Shown: positions 33,549 to 46,663, counted from the first letter of the stretch. The stretch: DNA of 64,000 nt from Sparassis latifolia (GCA_018466975.1 CM031555.1:1984001-2048000), one strand, 5' to 3'. The notes: generated by a model not told the origin, from the letters alone. Numbers and translations: made by a program.

Positions 33549-36500
33549 TCACCGCTTCTTGGTCTTAGCTTTGTCCTTCGTCTTATTCTTCGAGTTCCCT
33601 TTCTGCTTCGGTCTATCGGAGTCGTCAGAATCGTGCGCATTCCCGGTCTCGACCCGCTTTTTGTCAGCTGTAAGGCCAGTTAGAGTGTGCACCAAACAAA
33701 GACAGTTAATAATTGATACAAACCTTTCGCAGCCCTTCTTTCGAGTTCATCCCAATCGTCACCTGCTAGAATTCAGGGACTGTCACATCGAACACGATAC
33801 AGTGCACGTACCCTCGCTCTCTTCCGACCCGAAGTCTGACCCACTGCCTTCATCGTCACTTGCATCAGCACCATCGTAGTAATCGCTCTCATCCTCGCTA
33901 CTCTCTGAAATTTCCATTTCATCGGCATCCGCTTCGAAGTTTGATTCAGAGCCCGTATCGTCTTCTCCAGCACTCTATTATCGTCCTTAACATTAGGGCA
34001 ATAACAACTGAACAGCTCAACGCACCTCTTCACCTCCCGCAGAACCACCGAGGAACGACCAACCACCCTGTTGGAAAAACTCATACGGATCTTCGTTGAT
34101 GGTCTTCATGATTGGTCCCCAGTTCAGATTGACGGGTCCTTCACTCAAAGGGATATCTACGGAGCTGTGAGGGGACAATGCTGTGAGTACAATGCATGAA
34201 ATAACTAGAGAAGGTTCATACTCCAGCCAATTCTTCACATCATCCAATTGGGCGCTGGGGATGGAGTTGATATGGAGTGGTGTCTTTGCGAAATCTTTGA
34301 AAATCAGGACCATATCAAACTGCTTCAGTCCGAACTGGACACGTTCCAACGAGGCGATCTCGATGTCAGCCAAGGTGACCACCAAGAAGGGGGGATCAGA
34401 TAGATAGACAAGACATTCAGTCGTGGGCTGAAGCCGGACGTTAGTTCGGAAAGGAACACCTTCGAATGAAAGCTCCCTGAAGGGAATATCAGGCTCAAGC
34501 GTGTCACCAGTCTGTCAGAAACGTAAAGAAGTTGAAGTCATCAACAATCCACCCAGTAGGTTACTCACAGACGCCGTTGAAGCCTCGGCGATCTTCTCAG
34601 AGAAAAGCCTGAATTCCTTGTTCAACATTTGCCGACGCTTTCTCTCTTGCTGCTCTAGCTCCAACTCATCCTCATCTCCATAGCGGTACTTCCGTTTGCG
34701 GTTGCCAGTCTCGTCGAATTGAACGTCTGACGCTTCACGGTAGAACTGCACATCCTGGAGAGAAGTTCAGTATGAGTCGAGCGTGCCCATGATGCTCCTG
34801 ATTGCAAGCTTACATGTGCCTTCTTTTTGCCGATGATAATTGGGGCCTTGAGATGGATATGAATAATCACCAAGAGCTCGTGTTCGCAAGGCTGGAAGAA
34901 CAGATGCTTGACGTTACTGAAAAGAATATCTGCCGACAACAGTCAGTTTGGCTTCAACTGGGCAGCGAAGTAAGTAGGATCACAGACCAATCTTCTGTGA
35001 TCCCATGGGGGAGTGATATCTCAAGCCATTTTGGTGTATCTCGACCTCTCCTGGCAGCCGTTTTCCATCTAGAGCAGGCCGGACAAACACCTCGGGAAGT
35101 TTGATCGGTCTGCGACCCTTCACCTCAATGAGTGTGTCCTGCTCGATGACATCGGCCATCTCCTTCTTTTGCTGTTCGCGCTTGTTGACCTCCTTCTTGA
35201 GATCCGTGATCTGCTTGGAGATAGAGTCGAATCGGTGACCGTCTGGAGAGCGATACGTGATGGAACGGATGAAAGTGGCGTCCGGATCTTCAAAAGGCTG
35301 TGACGAAGTTATCATATTGTGGTTCCATGCAATCGCACTGCCAATAACCCACTTACCGTGTCTTCCTTTTTGCCCGCGAGCTGACCCGGCGTCTGGAAGT
35401 TGACTCGCAGGTATGTGAACTCACCCTCATCGTTCTTGCTCACATTCTTGATGGTGTTAATATGAAACGGAACGGCGAAACCGTGGATGGGCAGGACGAT
35501 TGTCTGCGACTTCCTGTCCACGTAGATCTGCGTGTAATCGTCAGTATCGACGTAGCAGCACATGCTGCATCACATACACGTAGACTTTCAGCCTCCTTCG
35601 GCAAAGCGGCTTCCCCCTTGTAACTCTGGAAACGTTTCCACCCTTTGCCTTCTTTGCCTCCGATACCTCCTGCTCCTTCCGCATACTTCGCCAATCCCTC
35701 CGTCTCCAGTCTTGCATGAAGTTCCCTCTGATGTTCGGCAATCTTGGCAGCTGTCGATTGGATGTGCTCTTCATGGGCAGCACTGCGCGTTTTGTTCCGC
35801 AGCACCTTGCCACCTGCCATCTTGTTCTTCATGGGCGAACCCCCATTAACACCGTTCTTGTTCACCGGAGGCTTCTTGGCAGGTGCTGACTGCTTAGAGT
35901 CACCGTTCAGATCCTGGTTCAGGAAGAACATGGTGTCTTTGATGGACTTCACACCCGACGTCAGGCAAATGGCATGATCCTTGTTAACCTGTACAGTGTC
36001 GACGAGTTGAAGTGCATATCTGGACAGTCCTGTTTGAGCAAATCGCATGCACTAGTGAACGAGTACATACTTCTTCGCTCCCTCCTGCAAGTCCTGAAAA
36101 CCAAGCACGAGGTTGAAGACCATGCCCGGGCGCAGCGTCCGTCCATTCTTTGGGGAAAGCAGATAGGAGGAGTCACGGAACTCCATGCCCATCTAGACAC
36201 GATGGTTGAGGCGAGGCACACAAACGTAGGCAACATACTTACACCATGGCCGATGTTCTTGACGAAGTGCTTCTCGAGCTCAGGCTTCTTATCTCTGACA
36301 TACGCCAAAGCTTGTTGATAGACATCCCGTGCAACTACGCCATCCTTCAGTCGGGGTAGAATCTCATTCTGCATAGACAAAAGGAGTGAGTAGATTGCTT
36401 CTTGCTCCTGCAGGGCGATTAGTGATGTATTATTGATGACTATCATCGTTCACCTACCTTGGAAGGATCTACGATGAAACTTCTCCCCAGGTTGGCGCAA

Positions 36501-37696
36501 TACCCCTTGTATCGCATGCCTACTGCGACAAGGAAGACACCTTTGTGAGCTATATCATCGGCAGACGATTCCGCAGCGGGACTCAAATCGTATCCTGTAC
36601 TTGTAGCCTGTGACTGGATGATCGGAGTGTAGCAGAACTCCGTTGAACCCCAGTCAACCTGCACAACGACGTCAAACCTTGCAAAGAAAGCCAGAACCGA
36701 AATGGCGAACTGACATCTGTGAGACCTCGTCCTTTGTTCCAGACCTTCATATCCGGCCCCTTGGCGTTGTCACCCTCTCCATACCCTAACCGTGACTCGA
36801 TCTGACCTGCAAAAGCTTCGTGTGTGATTTTCGCCTCCCTGTCCAATATCGTTTCCAGCTTTATCACAACATGGTGAGCAAGTAGCGTTGAGGTAAGATT
36901 TGCGGCAGTTCGTATGCATTTCTGAGACAAACATGACGTTACATCCAGTCATGTGTGATAGAATGATTCACGTACAAGTTCGTCGCTATCTTTCACTGCC
37001 ATGAATGAAGAGAGCGACGATGACATATCGACATCCACCGGCTTGGTTGCGGCATTAGCCAAGACCTTATTCCACTCATCCACCAATTTGCCTGAGTGAG
37101 ACTCCTTCGTGAGAGATCCAACCCGACCATGAGCTGTATACGCAGCAAGAAACTTAGGCAATGCATCTGTAGGCGGGTCCTTCACCTTCGCTTGCACCAG
37201 AATTTCAATTGGTACCGGTGCCCCCGCGTTCTTCAACTGTGATAGGAACTTTGCTATGTAAGATGACGCGTCAAATATGACATATGGCAGGTTAACTTAT
37301 GTGCCTAACCTTTGGTCGCGGAACATAGAATGGTCAAACAACTTTTTTCGAAGAGCAGGAATGTAGAAGGAAATTCATAACCAAGCAGCCATGTCTAGAC
37401 ATGAAATTGCTGGAGACAACTCGTGGGAGTGAAGACAGGCGAAACGAACCTGGAAAGCGGTTCCTTTGCGAATGGGCTCGTCCTCGCCAGCAGGATCACC
37501 CGCGGATAGGAACAATGCACCTACATCAGCAATTGCGCCGTAGTCGCTGTCGGTGCTCGCGCTCTTCGGGAAAGAGAGGGTGTGATATGTCAGCAAACTC
37601 GACGCTCGCGATGGTGGACCAACTCACGTTCCATGAAGACAAAATGTGTTCCAGACGCTTGTTGAAGAGAGGGGCGTTCAGCTGAACGTGCTGCAT
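33549..37696 (-). CDS. SPT16: FACT histone chaperone subunit SPT16
   Basis: Large subunit of FACT, which handles H2A-H2B and nucleosomes during transcription and replication. Eighteen exons: 37628..37696, 37450..37563, 37310..37394, 36976..37253, 36715..36921, 36458..36658, 36243..36407, 36071..36192, 35578..36019, 35357..35527, 34988..35297, 34814..34929, 34569..34754, 34222..34511, 34026..34164, 33812..33974, 33724..33762 and 33549..33667; 1071 residues. The N-terminal aminopeptidase-like domain ([16 protein letters not shown] to [11 protein letters not shown]) is followed by a linker rich in Lys and Ala. Then come the SPT16 middle domain ([21 protein letters not shown]), the PH-like repeats ([36 protein letters not shown]), a strongly acidic tail and a basic end (KDKAKTKKR, a likely nuclear signal). 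Order and length match the family. Confidence 0.96.
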
Positions 37697-38182
37697 ACTG
37701 GCGGAAACAGGAGAGTGTGACCACGGAGGAGAGGAAGAAGGGAAACGCGTCTGGTCCGATCTGGTGGCGCGCTGTGCACAAACACGCTCGAGGCGGAGAA
37801 TAAACTCACGACGCGACTGACGGGGTTAGGGTCAGTAATTTAAGTCTTACTTGGATAGGCTCGCACGAGGCGATTGATTTAGCTTTTATGTCGCTCTCGA
37901 GTCTCAGCAATATAAAATTCCTGTATTGCAGTACAGTACTCTCCCTAGGCTGCACATGCCGTTGTCCTAAATCGCATCTCCTGGGGAATTGTGTTCGTGG
38001 CATACCCTAGTTGACGATGGCGGCCGTGCGTACGCGTTTGTTTGGGCGTCAGCGCGAACTTTAATTGATATAGCACGTATGACGCCTGTAGTAGACGTGT
38101 CCACCGGCGGTACTTTCGCCTTCCTCGCAATCCACACGGTACCGGCCCATTTGCGAACGCGGGGCAGGGAACTCAAATCGCA
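37697..38182. promoter_or_regulatory. divergent promoter region (SPT16 / ACS-like)
   Basis: This 486-bp region separates two start codons pointing apart. It includes an A/T-rich stretch near 37870-37930 and short GC-rich words (GGCGGCCGTGCGTACGCG near 38018). The open frames here (for example 37989..38231) overlap the start region and show no family match. No specific site is recognised. Confidence 0.4.
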
Positions 38183-40217
38183 ATGGCCCTGTCTGACTTC
38201 ATCATCACGGATGACCTCACCGTTGTCCTAGGTCTCGTAGCCATTTGCCTCTTTCTGCTGCATAACCTTTACAAACCGCAGTCTCTGGTGCACCCTATTC
38301 TCTTGGGCAGACAAAGTGATGTTGCGCGTGTCAGGAACCCGGGAGAGAGTGCGACATACAGGAACTACAGCACGGGAATGATGGGAAGGGTATGAGCACC
38401 CCTTGCCTCGTTCTCACGTGTACAGCGGCTGACTCTTCATTGTAGTTTCCAGCGAGGCCTACCAAAGACCAGCATTGTATTCTCGACCTCGTCCGTCCTG
38501 ATGCGGATGCACCGCGAACACTGTGGTCTACGAAGGCGCGTTCGAAATACTCGTTTCCGCTGGGATGCGTAATCATTTCACCTTGCAGATCACGAATCCT
38601 GAGCTTAGAGAACGAGTCTCGTCGTTTGCCAATGGACTTGTTCGCTATGCAGGCCTTGTTCCACAGGAGTCCAATGTTCTCCTCCTGCTCAACGACAGCA
38701 TTGGTACTTCAGATTACTCCCTTACTTCTACACTCTAATCATCATATCATTCAGAATTTATCATATCCGATCTTGCTCTTGCTTCGGCGTCGCTACCATC
38801 CTTCTTGTTGACATCTCTCAGACTGCTGTCTCCGCTACTGGAGTCGCACCCTCCGACTGCCATCGTAACGCATGCCGACATGCTCCCCAGCTTGCTTGAG
38901 GTGATATATGATTCGCATGAGAGCGGTCACCACACTATCATCGTTGTTGGAAACTTTGACAACAGCGTTGCAGCTTCAGTGGGGCACGTGAGGTTGCTTC
39001 GTTGGGAGTCTGTAGAACGCGAGGGTGCTCAAGGCGACAAACTGATCCTCCCTGACCTTCGTGAGTTAGATGCACTATGATGCGATCGATGTACTTAACT
39101 ACAATCAAATTCATTAGATCCGCAAGACATCTTCTCTGTCTCTTTTTTCGAGGGTCTGTCGGGCGAGCTGGAAGGTACACAGCTTACTCACGAAAATTTG
39201 ACTGCTGGGGTGGCTTCTGTTCGGGCACTCCTTCCCCTCTCAAGTGCTATGTCTCCGCTCGACACTCTCATTTCAGCCTTTCCGCTGAACACTCCGTATG
39301 GCCGAGCTGTAGCATATACAGCTATCTATGAAGGAACTAGTTTCGCCACGCTGGACAGCACGAAATTGATTAGCAGTGGAGGTAAGTAATCAAGTCAAAG
39401 TCTGCGTGACAATTTTTGCAATGCTGAATAACGAGACAGGTGCAGCTGCAACGGCCCTTGCTGATCTTGCATCAGCGAACTCGTTCCCGATACCATCCCC
39501 TACAATCTTGTTCATCAAGCCTTCTCATCTGAACAGTCTCTCTTCCGAGATCATCGATAAAGCGAAGGCCTCGTCGCCTCTGCTATACCATCTAGGATGG
39601 CGTCACAAGTTATCCGGGATTCTGGAAGGCTTCATCACGAAACGGAGTCTCTGGGATAGGCTTGTCTTTGATAGTGCAAGAGTCAATGTCATGGATAAAG
39701 GTGCAGGTACAGTGAGAGGTGTCATCGTCGGCGGAGGTAGGCAAATCGCATAACAATGTTATGTTATAGTACACTCAAATTTCGTTCAGAACCTCTGGAA
39801 GCTCAAACCTTAGTGCTCTGCCGAATTGCTCTGTCTGTTCCCCTCGTTAATGCCTACATCCACCCCCTGGTTACTGGTCCTGTCTTTGCCTCGCATCCCC
39901 TCGATCTGCAGACGTTCCCCTCTGCAGTTTCATCCTCATCATCGGCAGCAGATGCGTATACCTTCTCGTATCTTGCACCTGTCGGCCCTCCGTCTGTTAA
40001 CGTGGAGGTCAAGCTCCGCGGCGTCGACGATTCGGCCGTGGAGGCTGGAGCTGACCCTTGCGGTGCCTTATTCGCTGCGGGTCCTGTCGTAGGGACACTG
40101 CTGCGTCTACAGGATAACCAGGATGAATACGAACTGGGTTGGGTTGAGTTAGGTGAAAGGGCTAAAGTCGCCACCAATGGGACATTCAAAGTTGTGGAAG
40201 ATAAAGGCAGGAAGTAA
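38183..40217 (+). CDS. acyl-CoA-synthetase-like membrane protein, degenerate adenylation motifs
   Basis: Seven exons: 38183..38389, 38446..38535, 38589..38703, 38755..39060, 39118..39381, 39440..39736 and 39790..40217; 568 residues. Residues ~10-28 (LTVVLGLVAICLFLLHNLY) are a membrane helix. The body follows the ANL fold: RERVSSFANGLVRYAGL, VLLLLNDSI, the THENLTAGV segment, VRGVIVGGGPLEAQTL-like turn and LVNAYIHPLVTGPV. The phosphate-binding loop, normally TSG(T/S)TGxPKG before THxNL, reads FFEGLSGELEGTQLTHENL here, so the lysine is lost. The C-terminal lysine motif is also not evident; the end is GWVELGERAKVATNGTFKVVED. It is probably not a normal ligase. Intron 38536..38588 appears to use a GC donor. 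Fungal relatives with the same N-terminal helix exist, so this is a family trait rather than a local break. Confidence 0.78.
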
Positions 40218-40360
40218 CATTTAATATGGTACATAGGTCTCTTGAGCGTCGGCTACCACTTTCACCTGGAATGAATGATGTGCCGCATTCGTAGTCGATT
40301 TTTGAATAGCCGGTTCAAACCAATCACATTGTACCTACACGTAGCACTGAAACTTGACAT

Positions 40361-43300
40361 ATGGATGCTGTCCTTGGCCAGCCGTACGAAGTCGTCAGCG
40401 ACGCAGTGCGACAAAAGGCTGAACCGCGCCGCTTACGCCATGAGCCTGCCCTGAATAGGCGCAGCTCCACGCTGAGTCGTGCCTCTTCTGCCTCACTCCA
40501 TTACCCTACCAAGATGACGACAACGACTCTCATGGAGACGTTCGATACGCAAATGCTAGACTCCGGGGACGCCGACATGCCCATGTATTTAGGGACCCTC
40601 ACCACCGACCCATGGTCTACTGTGGAAACTACCATGGTAGATGCGGCCGACCCAGCAAACCCCGGGCCCTCAGATCATCAACCCATTGAAGTGGATATGG
40701 ACAACCGCGACGAGGAAATGACGGAATACGAGATGGCAGATGAGGAAGGACATGAAAACGAGGTGGATTTGGTGGATGTGGACGTGGTTGACGCCACAAT
40801 CGATTCATCGTCGGCGTTGGTCGCTATCGACGAAACTCGAATACCGTTGACGGGAGCATCGCCTCATCCATATGGTGCCCTACTTACCTCTCTCTCCACT
40901 CCTGTGATGCTGGAGTATGATCTCGGCCCTGCCGAAGCCACAGCGAATCTGCCTGGGGAGACAGGCTATGCCATTTCGTCTGATGCAGCTGCGTCTCCGG
41001 CGACTTTGGAAACTGCAGCATTGCATGCCTCGCATTCAAATCAGACAGATTTTTCTGTGGCTCACGGAGCAGAGACAGCTTTTCTTGGACTTCCCGCCTC
41101 CAGTGACTTGTCTGATCACGCTGTAGTGTCTGCAGTACAGCACGAGAATTCCAACGGGGACCCGGTGATACAATACGGTCGTGACCAACCTGATGTCCAA
41201 TCATCGGAAGCCAGAGAGGGCGCTATCGAGAGCACCGAGCAGGCAAGCCCGCTCTCGGAGCGTGAGATCTGGGACCATGCGAATAGGGTGCTCGAGGGAG
41301 AACAATCGGGCGATTCTTTCATTGGTCTAGGCAACGGGAATGCCGATGTCGCGCATGATGCAAATCATCTTTCGGCGCCGTCCGAAGATGCAACGGCGCC
41401 GCCAGTAACTAACACTACGGAACAGGTTACAAATTTGCGTGATGGTCTCATCGCTCACAGTGACCTCGAAAACCGCGAGGACCAGGAGCGTGGGGACGAG
41501 GCTGTCGGCGCCGTCGATCCGCATGAGATATCTGAAGGTGTATATATCGACCCACCTCCCGCTGTTCTGATGTCTGTCTCTCTATCCTCGGAACCGGTTG
41601 AATGCTGCCTCTTCAATCAGCCAGCATCCCGTTCTCAGAGTCCATCAAATCATGTATCTTCCTCTGGGCATCAGGTTCTCTCACTCCTCTTACACCATCG
41701 CCCCACTCTATACTATGAACCTTTGTCGGCTGTCTTCGAGGCGCTTCGGCAGGAAGAGTTCATTCAGGAATTTCTACGGTTTGAAGACGGGGAATTGGTT
41801 CTAGATGCTTATGATCTTCAACTTGTGGTTTCGGAAGTAAGTTTAAGTTCAGTGAAATGTTGGTCTAATATTCAAGTCTATATGTTCTTTCAGGACAACG
41901 CGCATACGCACGAAGTAACTATCCATGATCTCAATGTTCTACATGATGGCACCGATCAGTTCGGTCCGCTTCGTCTTCAATTGAGGCATATATCTCCTAG
42001 GTTCATTACGCGTTATAATGCTCTCCGTGATCAGATTGCACGATTAGACTTAGCCGCAGACGAGGAAGGAGACTCGTCGCATTATGAAGGCATCCATACT
42101 GGTGAGATTGTGTAAGTCTTAAAGAGTTCCGATCTCAGCTAACAATCATGCTCCAGTGTACGCAAGAGAAACTTCTGCTGAAAAACAGCCAGAAAGCACG
42201 GTGGATGCCTTACGTGAAGATCCGCATACCGAAGAAAGTTACAGTCACAACGAGGACTATTCTCACCCTGCGGCCGGGGAGGAAGACCTAGGCGAGCATA
42301 CAGTATACCGCGATGCTGAAGACGGAGAGCATGGAGAAGGGAACGCGAGAGACGGTGATTACCTACATGATCAGGAAACACTTACGGGTGATCAGCAATA
42401 CGTGGATGGGGTTGATGCGGTCGAAATGGCCCATGGTCCTGATACTGACGCGGGGGAATATGAAGACTATGCTGACTACGCAGAGGACGACGAAGACCGC
42501 TATGGCGAAGACCTTTCGCACGACGTTGGTGGTAGTGCCGATGGCGATGGCGAAGACAATGTTTACAGCGGTGAACCTGAGTCGACTGAAGATGCACCGC
42601 AAGGTTTATTTGACGTCGTCGCTGGGGCGCATAATCATGGTAACTTCTACCACAACGTCGAATCGTATTCTGTTGGAAAAGAAAACGGTATGTTGTGGGA
42701 TAACGTCGAAGGTAGACGACGCTAATTTCGACCTTCATCTCCATCTAGGTAATGATGATGTTGCTAAATCTGGAACTGCTGGTGAGACGGCCAATACTGA
42801 CGTTTTAGCGGTCGCGGACGAAGATAGTGGTAAGTTTGAACAGCTGTACAGTTCAGATAGGCTGCTGACTTGTTGATGATGTCCAGCCTTCATAGAGTAT
42901 CCTACTGAGGAAAACTTACATGCATCGGAACGCGCTAACGAGGACCTGGGAAATGTTCTGATTGACCCAAATGTCAATGTTTACAGCATGAATGGTTGTG
43001 AGTAGGATCAGTGACTTGAATAACATCAGACCTGACTTTCTCGTGAAAACTCTGTAGCCGGCAACTCGAAAGGAAATCACGACTACGAAGCAACTGAAGA
43101 TGATGAATTCCAAGATTACGATGACTTCGACGATCTTGAGGGCACATCAGTAGTCGATGCCCCTGAAGCGCTTGATAAGGCATTCTCTCCTCTTACATCC
43201 AAACCCTTGAAACGAAGCCATGATGAGGTGGATTCAGGGGATGACAGCGGTGGTCGTTATGATGATGTTGCGCCGAGCTCCCCAGGTGCGTTCATCACGA

Positions 43301-43371
43301 GGAGAATGCCCTCCGTCAGATTCTAATCAATCACTGAATTTGCAGAGTCGAAACGGCTGAAGGTTCAATGA
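40361..43371 (+). CDS. very acidic unknown protein, probably nuclear
   Basis: Seven exons: 40361..41836, 41894..42101, 42157..42687, 42749..42829, 42887..42997, 43058..43285 and 43346..43371; 886 residues. I do not recognise the family. The protein is dominated by Asp/Glu-rich disorder (EEMTEYEMADEEGHENEVD, EYEDYADYAEDDEDRYGED, DDEFQDYDDFDDLEG). One compact block around 41690-42050 looks folded: YYEPLSAVFEALRQEEFIQE, LVLDAYDLQLVVSED, VTIHDLNVLHDG, LRLQLRHISPRFITRYNAL. The C-terminus has KPLKRSHDE and SPESKRLKV, candidate nuclear signals. The tail exon is only 26 nt. The join 42101/42157 was chosen because only it keeps the acidic frame. Acidic composition plus nuclear signals suggests a chromatin or transcription role, but this is inference. 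Confidence 0.75.
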
Positions 43372-44201
43372 ATCTTTTTGCGATACCTGCCGTGGCTGGC
43401 GCTCGCGACACCTCACTGCAGTTTGCCGAAGGCGATTGCCCTGCGCTTCCCGAACCTTGCGTTTCTAGTTGTGGGGGAGCCGACGGCTGACCTCCCGTCA
43501 CGATCATACGAGCTCTCGGACATCTCGGCTACCCTGTTTCGTCGGAGGCTGCACATCAAGCTTCAAGTTCCGCAAAATTGCCACGATGTATAGCAAGTCT
43601 TCATCGCATTATTGACAAGGCTAAGTGTTTTCTTCTCCATTTTTCCATTCCCTCATTGCTCAGGGAGCCACTTCCACACAAATCTTCATGCGTTGCTTTC
43701 GACTGACAGTTTACAGATGTTGCAAGCGTCCGAACTCGACTGAGTGTGTTCGGATGTGGTGGATTATTTGTTAGGGCATTACCGCAGTTGTGTCTGTTCG
43801 GGATGTTAATGGAGGGCTATATAGTATCCGTCGTGTGTTGGGGCCACCATTTACCATAATCGTGTACGGCTGTACTTCGAATTGACTCTTGAAGCATGAA
43901 ATTTGAAAGCTTCTTGAACAACACCGAAGATTGTGCTGACACTGCGTCACGCCGGCGCTTACCGTACGCAAGAATCTGAAATATTCTGTCACAGCCGAAT
44001 AGCTCTGCACACCTGCGACCCGAGTACACTGATCACCGTGACTAACACCAGACCCACCGTAGGGTTGAGCGTAAAAACGTTTGCGGGAACCTGTGAACCT
44101 TTGCACCGAATTGTCTTACTTTGATTCAAGTTTGAAATTCTTTCAGATCGTCAGACCGGCTGGTGTGTATGGACAAGAGCGCGAGCTAGCTTTTCCTTGC
44201 G
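43372..44201. other. intergenic region upstream of RPC82
   Basis: This 830-bp gap between two plus-strand genes holds one 3' end and the RPC82 promoter. Several open frames cross it (for example 43378..43593 and, on the minus strand, 43771..44106), but none resembles a protein or shows splice support. No repeat or RNA gene is seen. Confidence 0.4.
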
Positions 44202-46374
44202 ATGGCAGATGCAGACACGACCCGACTTTGCGACCAAATAATATTGTCGCATTTTGGCCCGTTAACTGCTGTGAGTACGCGATTTGCCATGATGCTGCAA
44301 GGCTGAGTGTGTACTGCAGGCTGTGGCATCTGTGCTGTTGATCCGAGGGCGTCTTCCCTTGGCGCAACTCGTTCGGTTTTCTGGATTGAAACCGCGGATA
44401 GTTCGTGCCGCCATCCTAGTATTGGTACAACACAATGTCTTGTGGCATGCTCAAACAGACGACGATGGGGAGGTGTTCGAAGTCAACATTACCGAATGCC
44501 TTATGAGGCTGCGGTTCGGGCGTTATGTTTGGCAAGCTGAGCAGCTGTATGGGAAGGCGGTGCGGACTTGCGCGCAACAGTCTACCATAGGGTAATTCAC
44601 ACTTTTGCTACAGGGTGCAGAAATTGTCCAACTGATACTAGACCACGGCAAGCTTCGGTCACCAGAGATTGTTTCTCGACTTTCAATCTATGACCCGATA
44701 AAAGGTGTCGCAGCTATGTCTCATTGAACAGAAACGGTCATTGATATACGCTCCTCTACAGGGCCCGCTCTGTACTCGCAGACGTTGCACAAGCTTGTCG
44801 ATGCTCGTTACCTCAGACCTTCCACTATCCTGTCGCATGTCTCTCCTCGTGACAAGCGTATGAAGTATGAAGCTGAGGAGAAGGCAAAAATTTCTGGATT
44901 CCCTACGGCTAAGGAGCTTCGTGAAGCCAAGGAGACTGCTGAAGCACGACTTAGACGGGAGGAGGACGAGGCTGAACAAACTGGCATGGTGAGTCTACGT
45001 CAAGCTTGTTGTCTGAGCATTGGAATGTAACGTCTATGTAGAAGCGGAAGGCAAAAGATCAATCAGGTCGGTCATTGAAGGTAAAGTCAGAGCAGTCTGC
45101 CTGTTCGGCTTGTATGCTGACGCTGTCTCGATGACAGCGCAAGGCCAATGACGAGGATACAGTCAATGTTTGTATTGTTTCTCATTGGTTCGCTCAACTG
45201 CTGATCTTTTTTTGATGCAACAGGACGCGGTCTTTTTCCGTGTCAACTGTGACAAGTTCAATGTTCATATCCGGAACAAGGTGTGTGGTCCCTGGTTCCT
45301 CTTGTCAGCATACCCATTTATTTTGCGTGTCAATAGCTCATGGAAACCGCCGCCGCAGAACGATTTAACGACTCCGCAGGCCTTGTCGTTCGCGCTACGT
45401 TGAAAGCGACAGAGGCGAAGCAGTTCAGCCTCGCGGATTCACGTTCAGGTATGCCCGTCTGATATGAGTGTAGGATTAGCTGATATACGTGTTCATAGAT
45501 CCTACATCGTTTGCCAATATCGCAATGCAGTTGATGGATGACGATGATCTCTCAAAAGGCCTTGTCCTCCACGGACCCAAGAAGCCCACCAGTGTCTCCC
45601 TCATCAAGGAATACTTAGGTATCTTGGCATCCGCCGACAATCCGACTCTTGCTGGTAGAGCAGCATCTTTCGTCTCAATGAACAACTCGAAAGTCCAAGT
45701 TGAATTTGAGCTCGTGGGACGACGATTACGGCGACGCGTTTTAGAGGCAATCACAAGGGAGCGATATGGTGATGACGGTGTGCGAATAGTGCGTCTCCTG
45801 TTGGATACAGGGAAAATGGATGAAAAACAGGTATGTTGCACATTAGTATCCACCGCTACTGTTCATTCTGAAGTGAATCGGCAAGATATCTAAAATTGGC
45901 ATGATGTCCAACAAGGACGTCCGACCGCTCCTCTCTGCATTGTCGGCAGATTCGTTGATCAGTCTGCAAGAAGTCCCAAAAAGCGCTGATCGAAATCCAA
46001 CGCGAACATTCTACCTTTGGTATGAGGATTCAATGTTATGCTCTGTACCCGAACTGATTCGACAGATTTATTTCAGGTATGTTGATCTTCAGAAGGCATA
46101 CTCTGTCCTCCTGAACAACCTGTACAAGACTCTTTACAACATTGGCATGCGTAGGCAGGCAGAAAAAGAGGAACCAAGTGTTAAGGCCGTATTGGATAAG
46201 AGGCAGAGAAGTGATGTCAGTCAAGATGAAGAGCGATTATTGACTAGGAACGAGCGGGAGGTCCTGGCGCAATGGGAGAAGAAGCGAGAAAAATTAACGA
46301 CGCTAGAAATGCGAGTGGAGGAAGCAGTCTTTGTTCTCCGTGACCTGGGGACGTTCGGTTGGAATGATGAGTGA
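44202..46374 (+). CDS. RPC82: RNA polymerase III subunit RPC82 (RPC3)
   Basis: Winged-helix subunit of Pol III that, with RPC34 and RPC31, helps open promoters of tRNA and 5S genes. Eleven exons: 44202..44270, 44320..44559, 44614..44704, 44762..44988, 45042..45080, 45138..45167, 45224..45280, 45337..45448, 45499..45830, 45886..46019 and 46077..46374; 542 residues. The N-terminal winged helix (QIILSHFGPLTA, VASVLLIRGRLPLAQLVRFSGL, ILVLVQHNVLW) and the second one (GPALYSQTLHKLVDARYLRP) are typical of C82. Later blocks include GLVLHGPKKPTSVSLIKEYL, RLLLDTGKMDEKQISKIGMM and NLYKTLYNIGMRR. A C-terminal coiled coil ends in GTFGWNDE. Length is slightly below other fungal RPC82 proteins, but no domain is missing. 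Confidence 0.92.
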
Positions 46375-46663
46375 TTTACCTAAGTTGTTGGAATGAAGAC
46401 AGCAGACTCAGGCCACACTCAGGCTCGCAGGAGGTTGGCGGTTCGATCCGAAGGCCATTCCGCGATCTTGGTCTCGGCGCGTGACATTACGTCACGAATG
46501 GACGCAAAATAAGGTTTGCGTTCAACAGACGCGTCGAGGCTGGCACGTGATACGCGACGCGCCGCTCCTATAAAGAGTTGCCTGTCCCCACCTTCCCGTC
46601 CTGTTTCCCCTAATTAGTCTTCCTCTTTCCCTCAGTTTATCAGCATTTCTCCCGCATCTTACT

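Noticed and set aside
42363..42744. Long minus-strand frames opposite the acidic protein
   Set aside because: They are mirror frames of GAY/GAR-rich coding sequence, which tends to stay open on the other strand.
43771..44106. 111-codon minus-strand ORF before RPC82
   Set aside because: No recognisable domain and no supporting neighbours; lies in the likely RPC82 promoter.
46430..46450. GGTTCGATCC word resembling a tRNA T-loop / Pol III B box
   Set aside because: The flanking bases do not form a 5-bp T stem and no acceptor or anticodon arm can be drawn on either strand, so it is not called as a tRNA or SINE.
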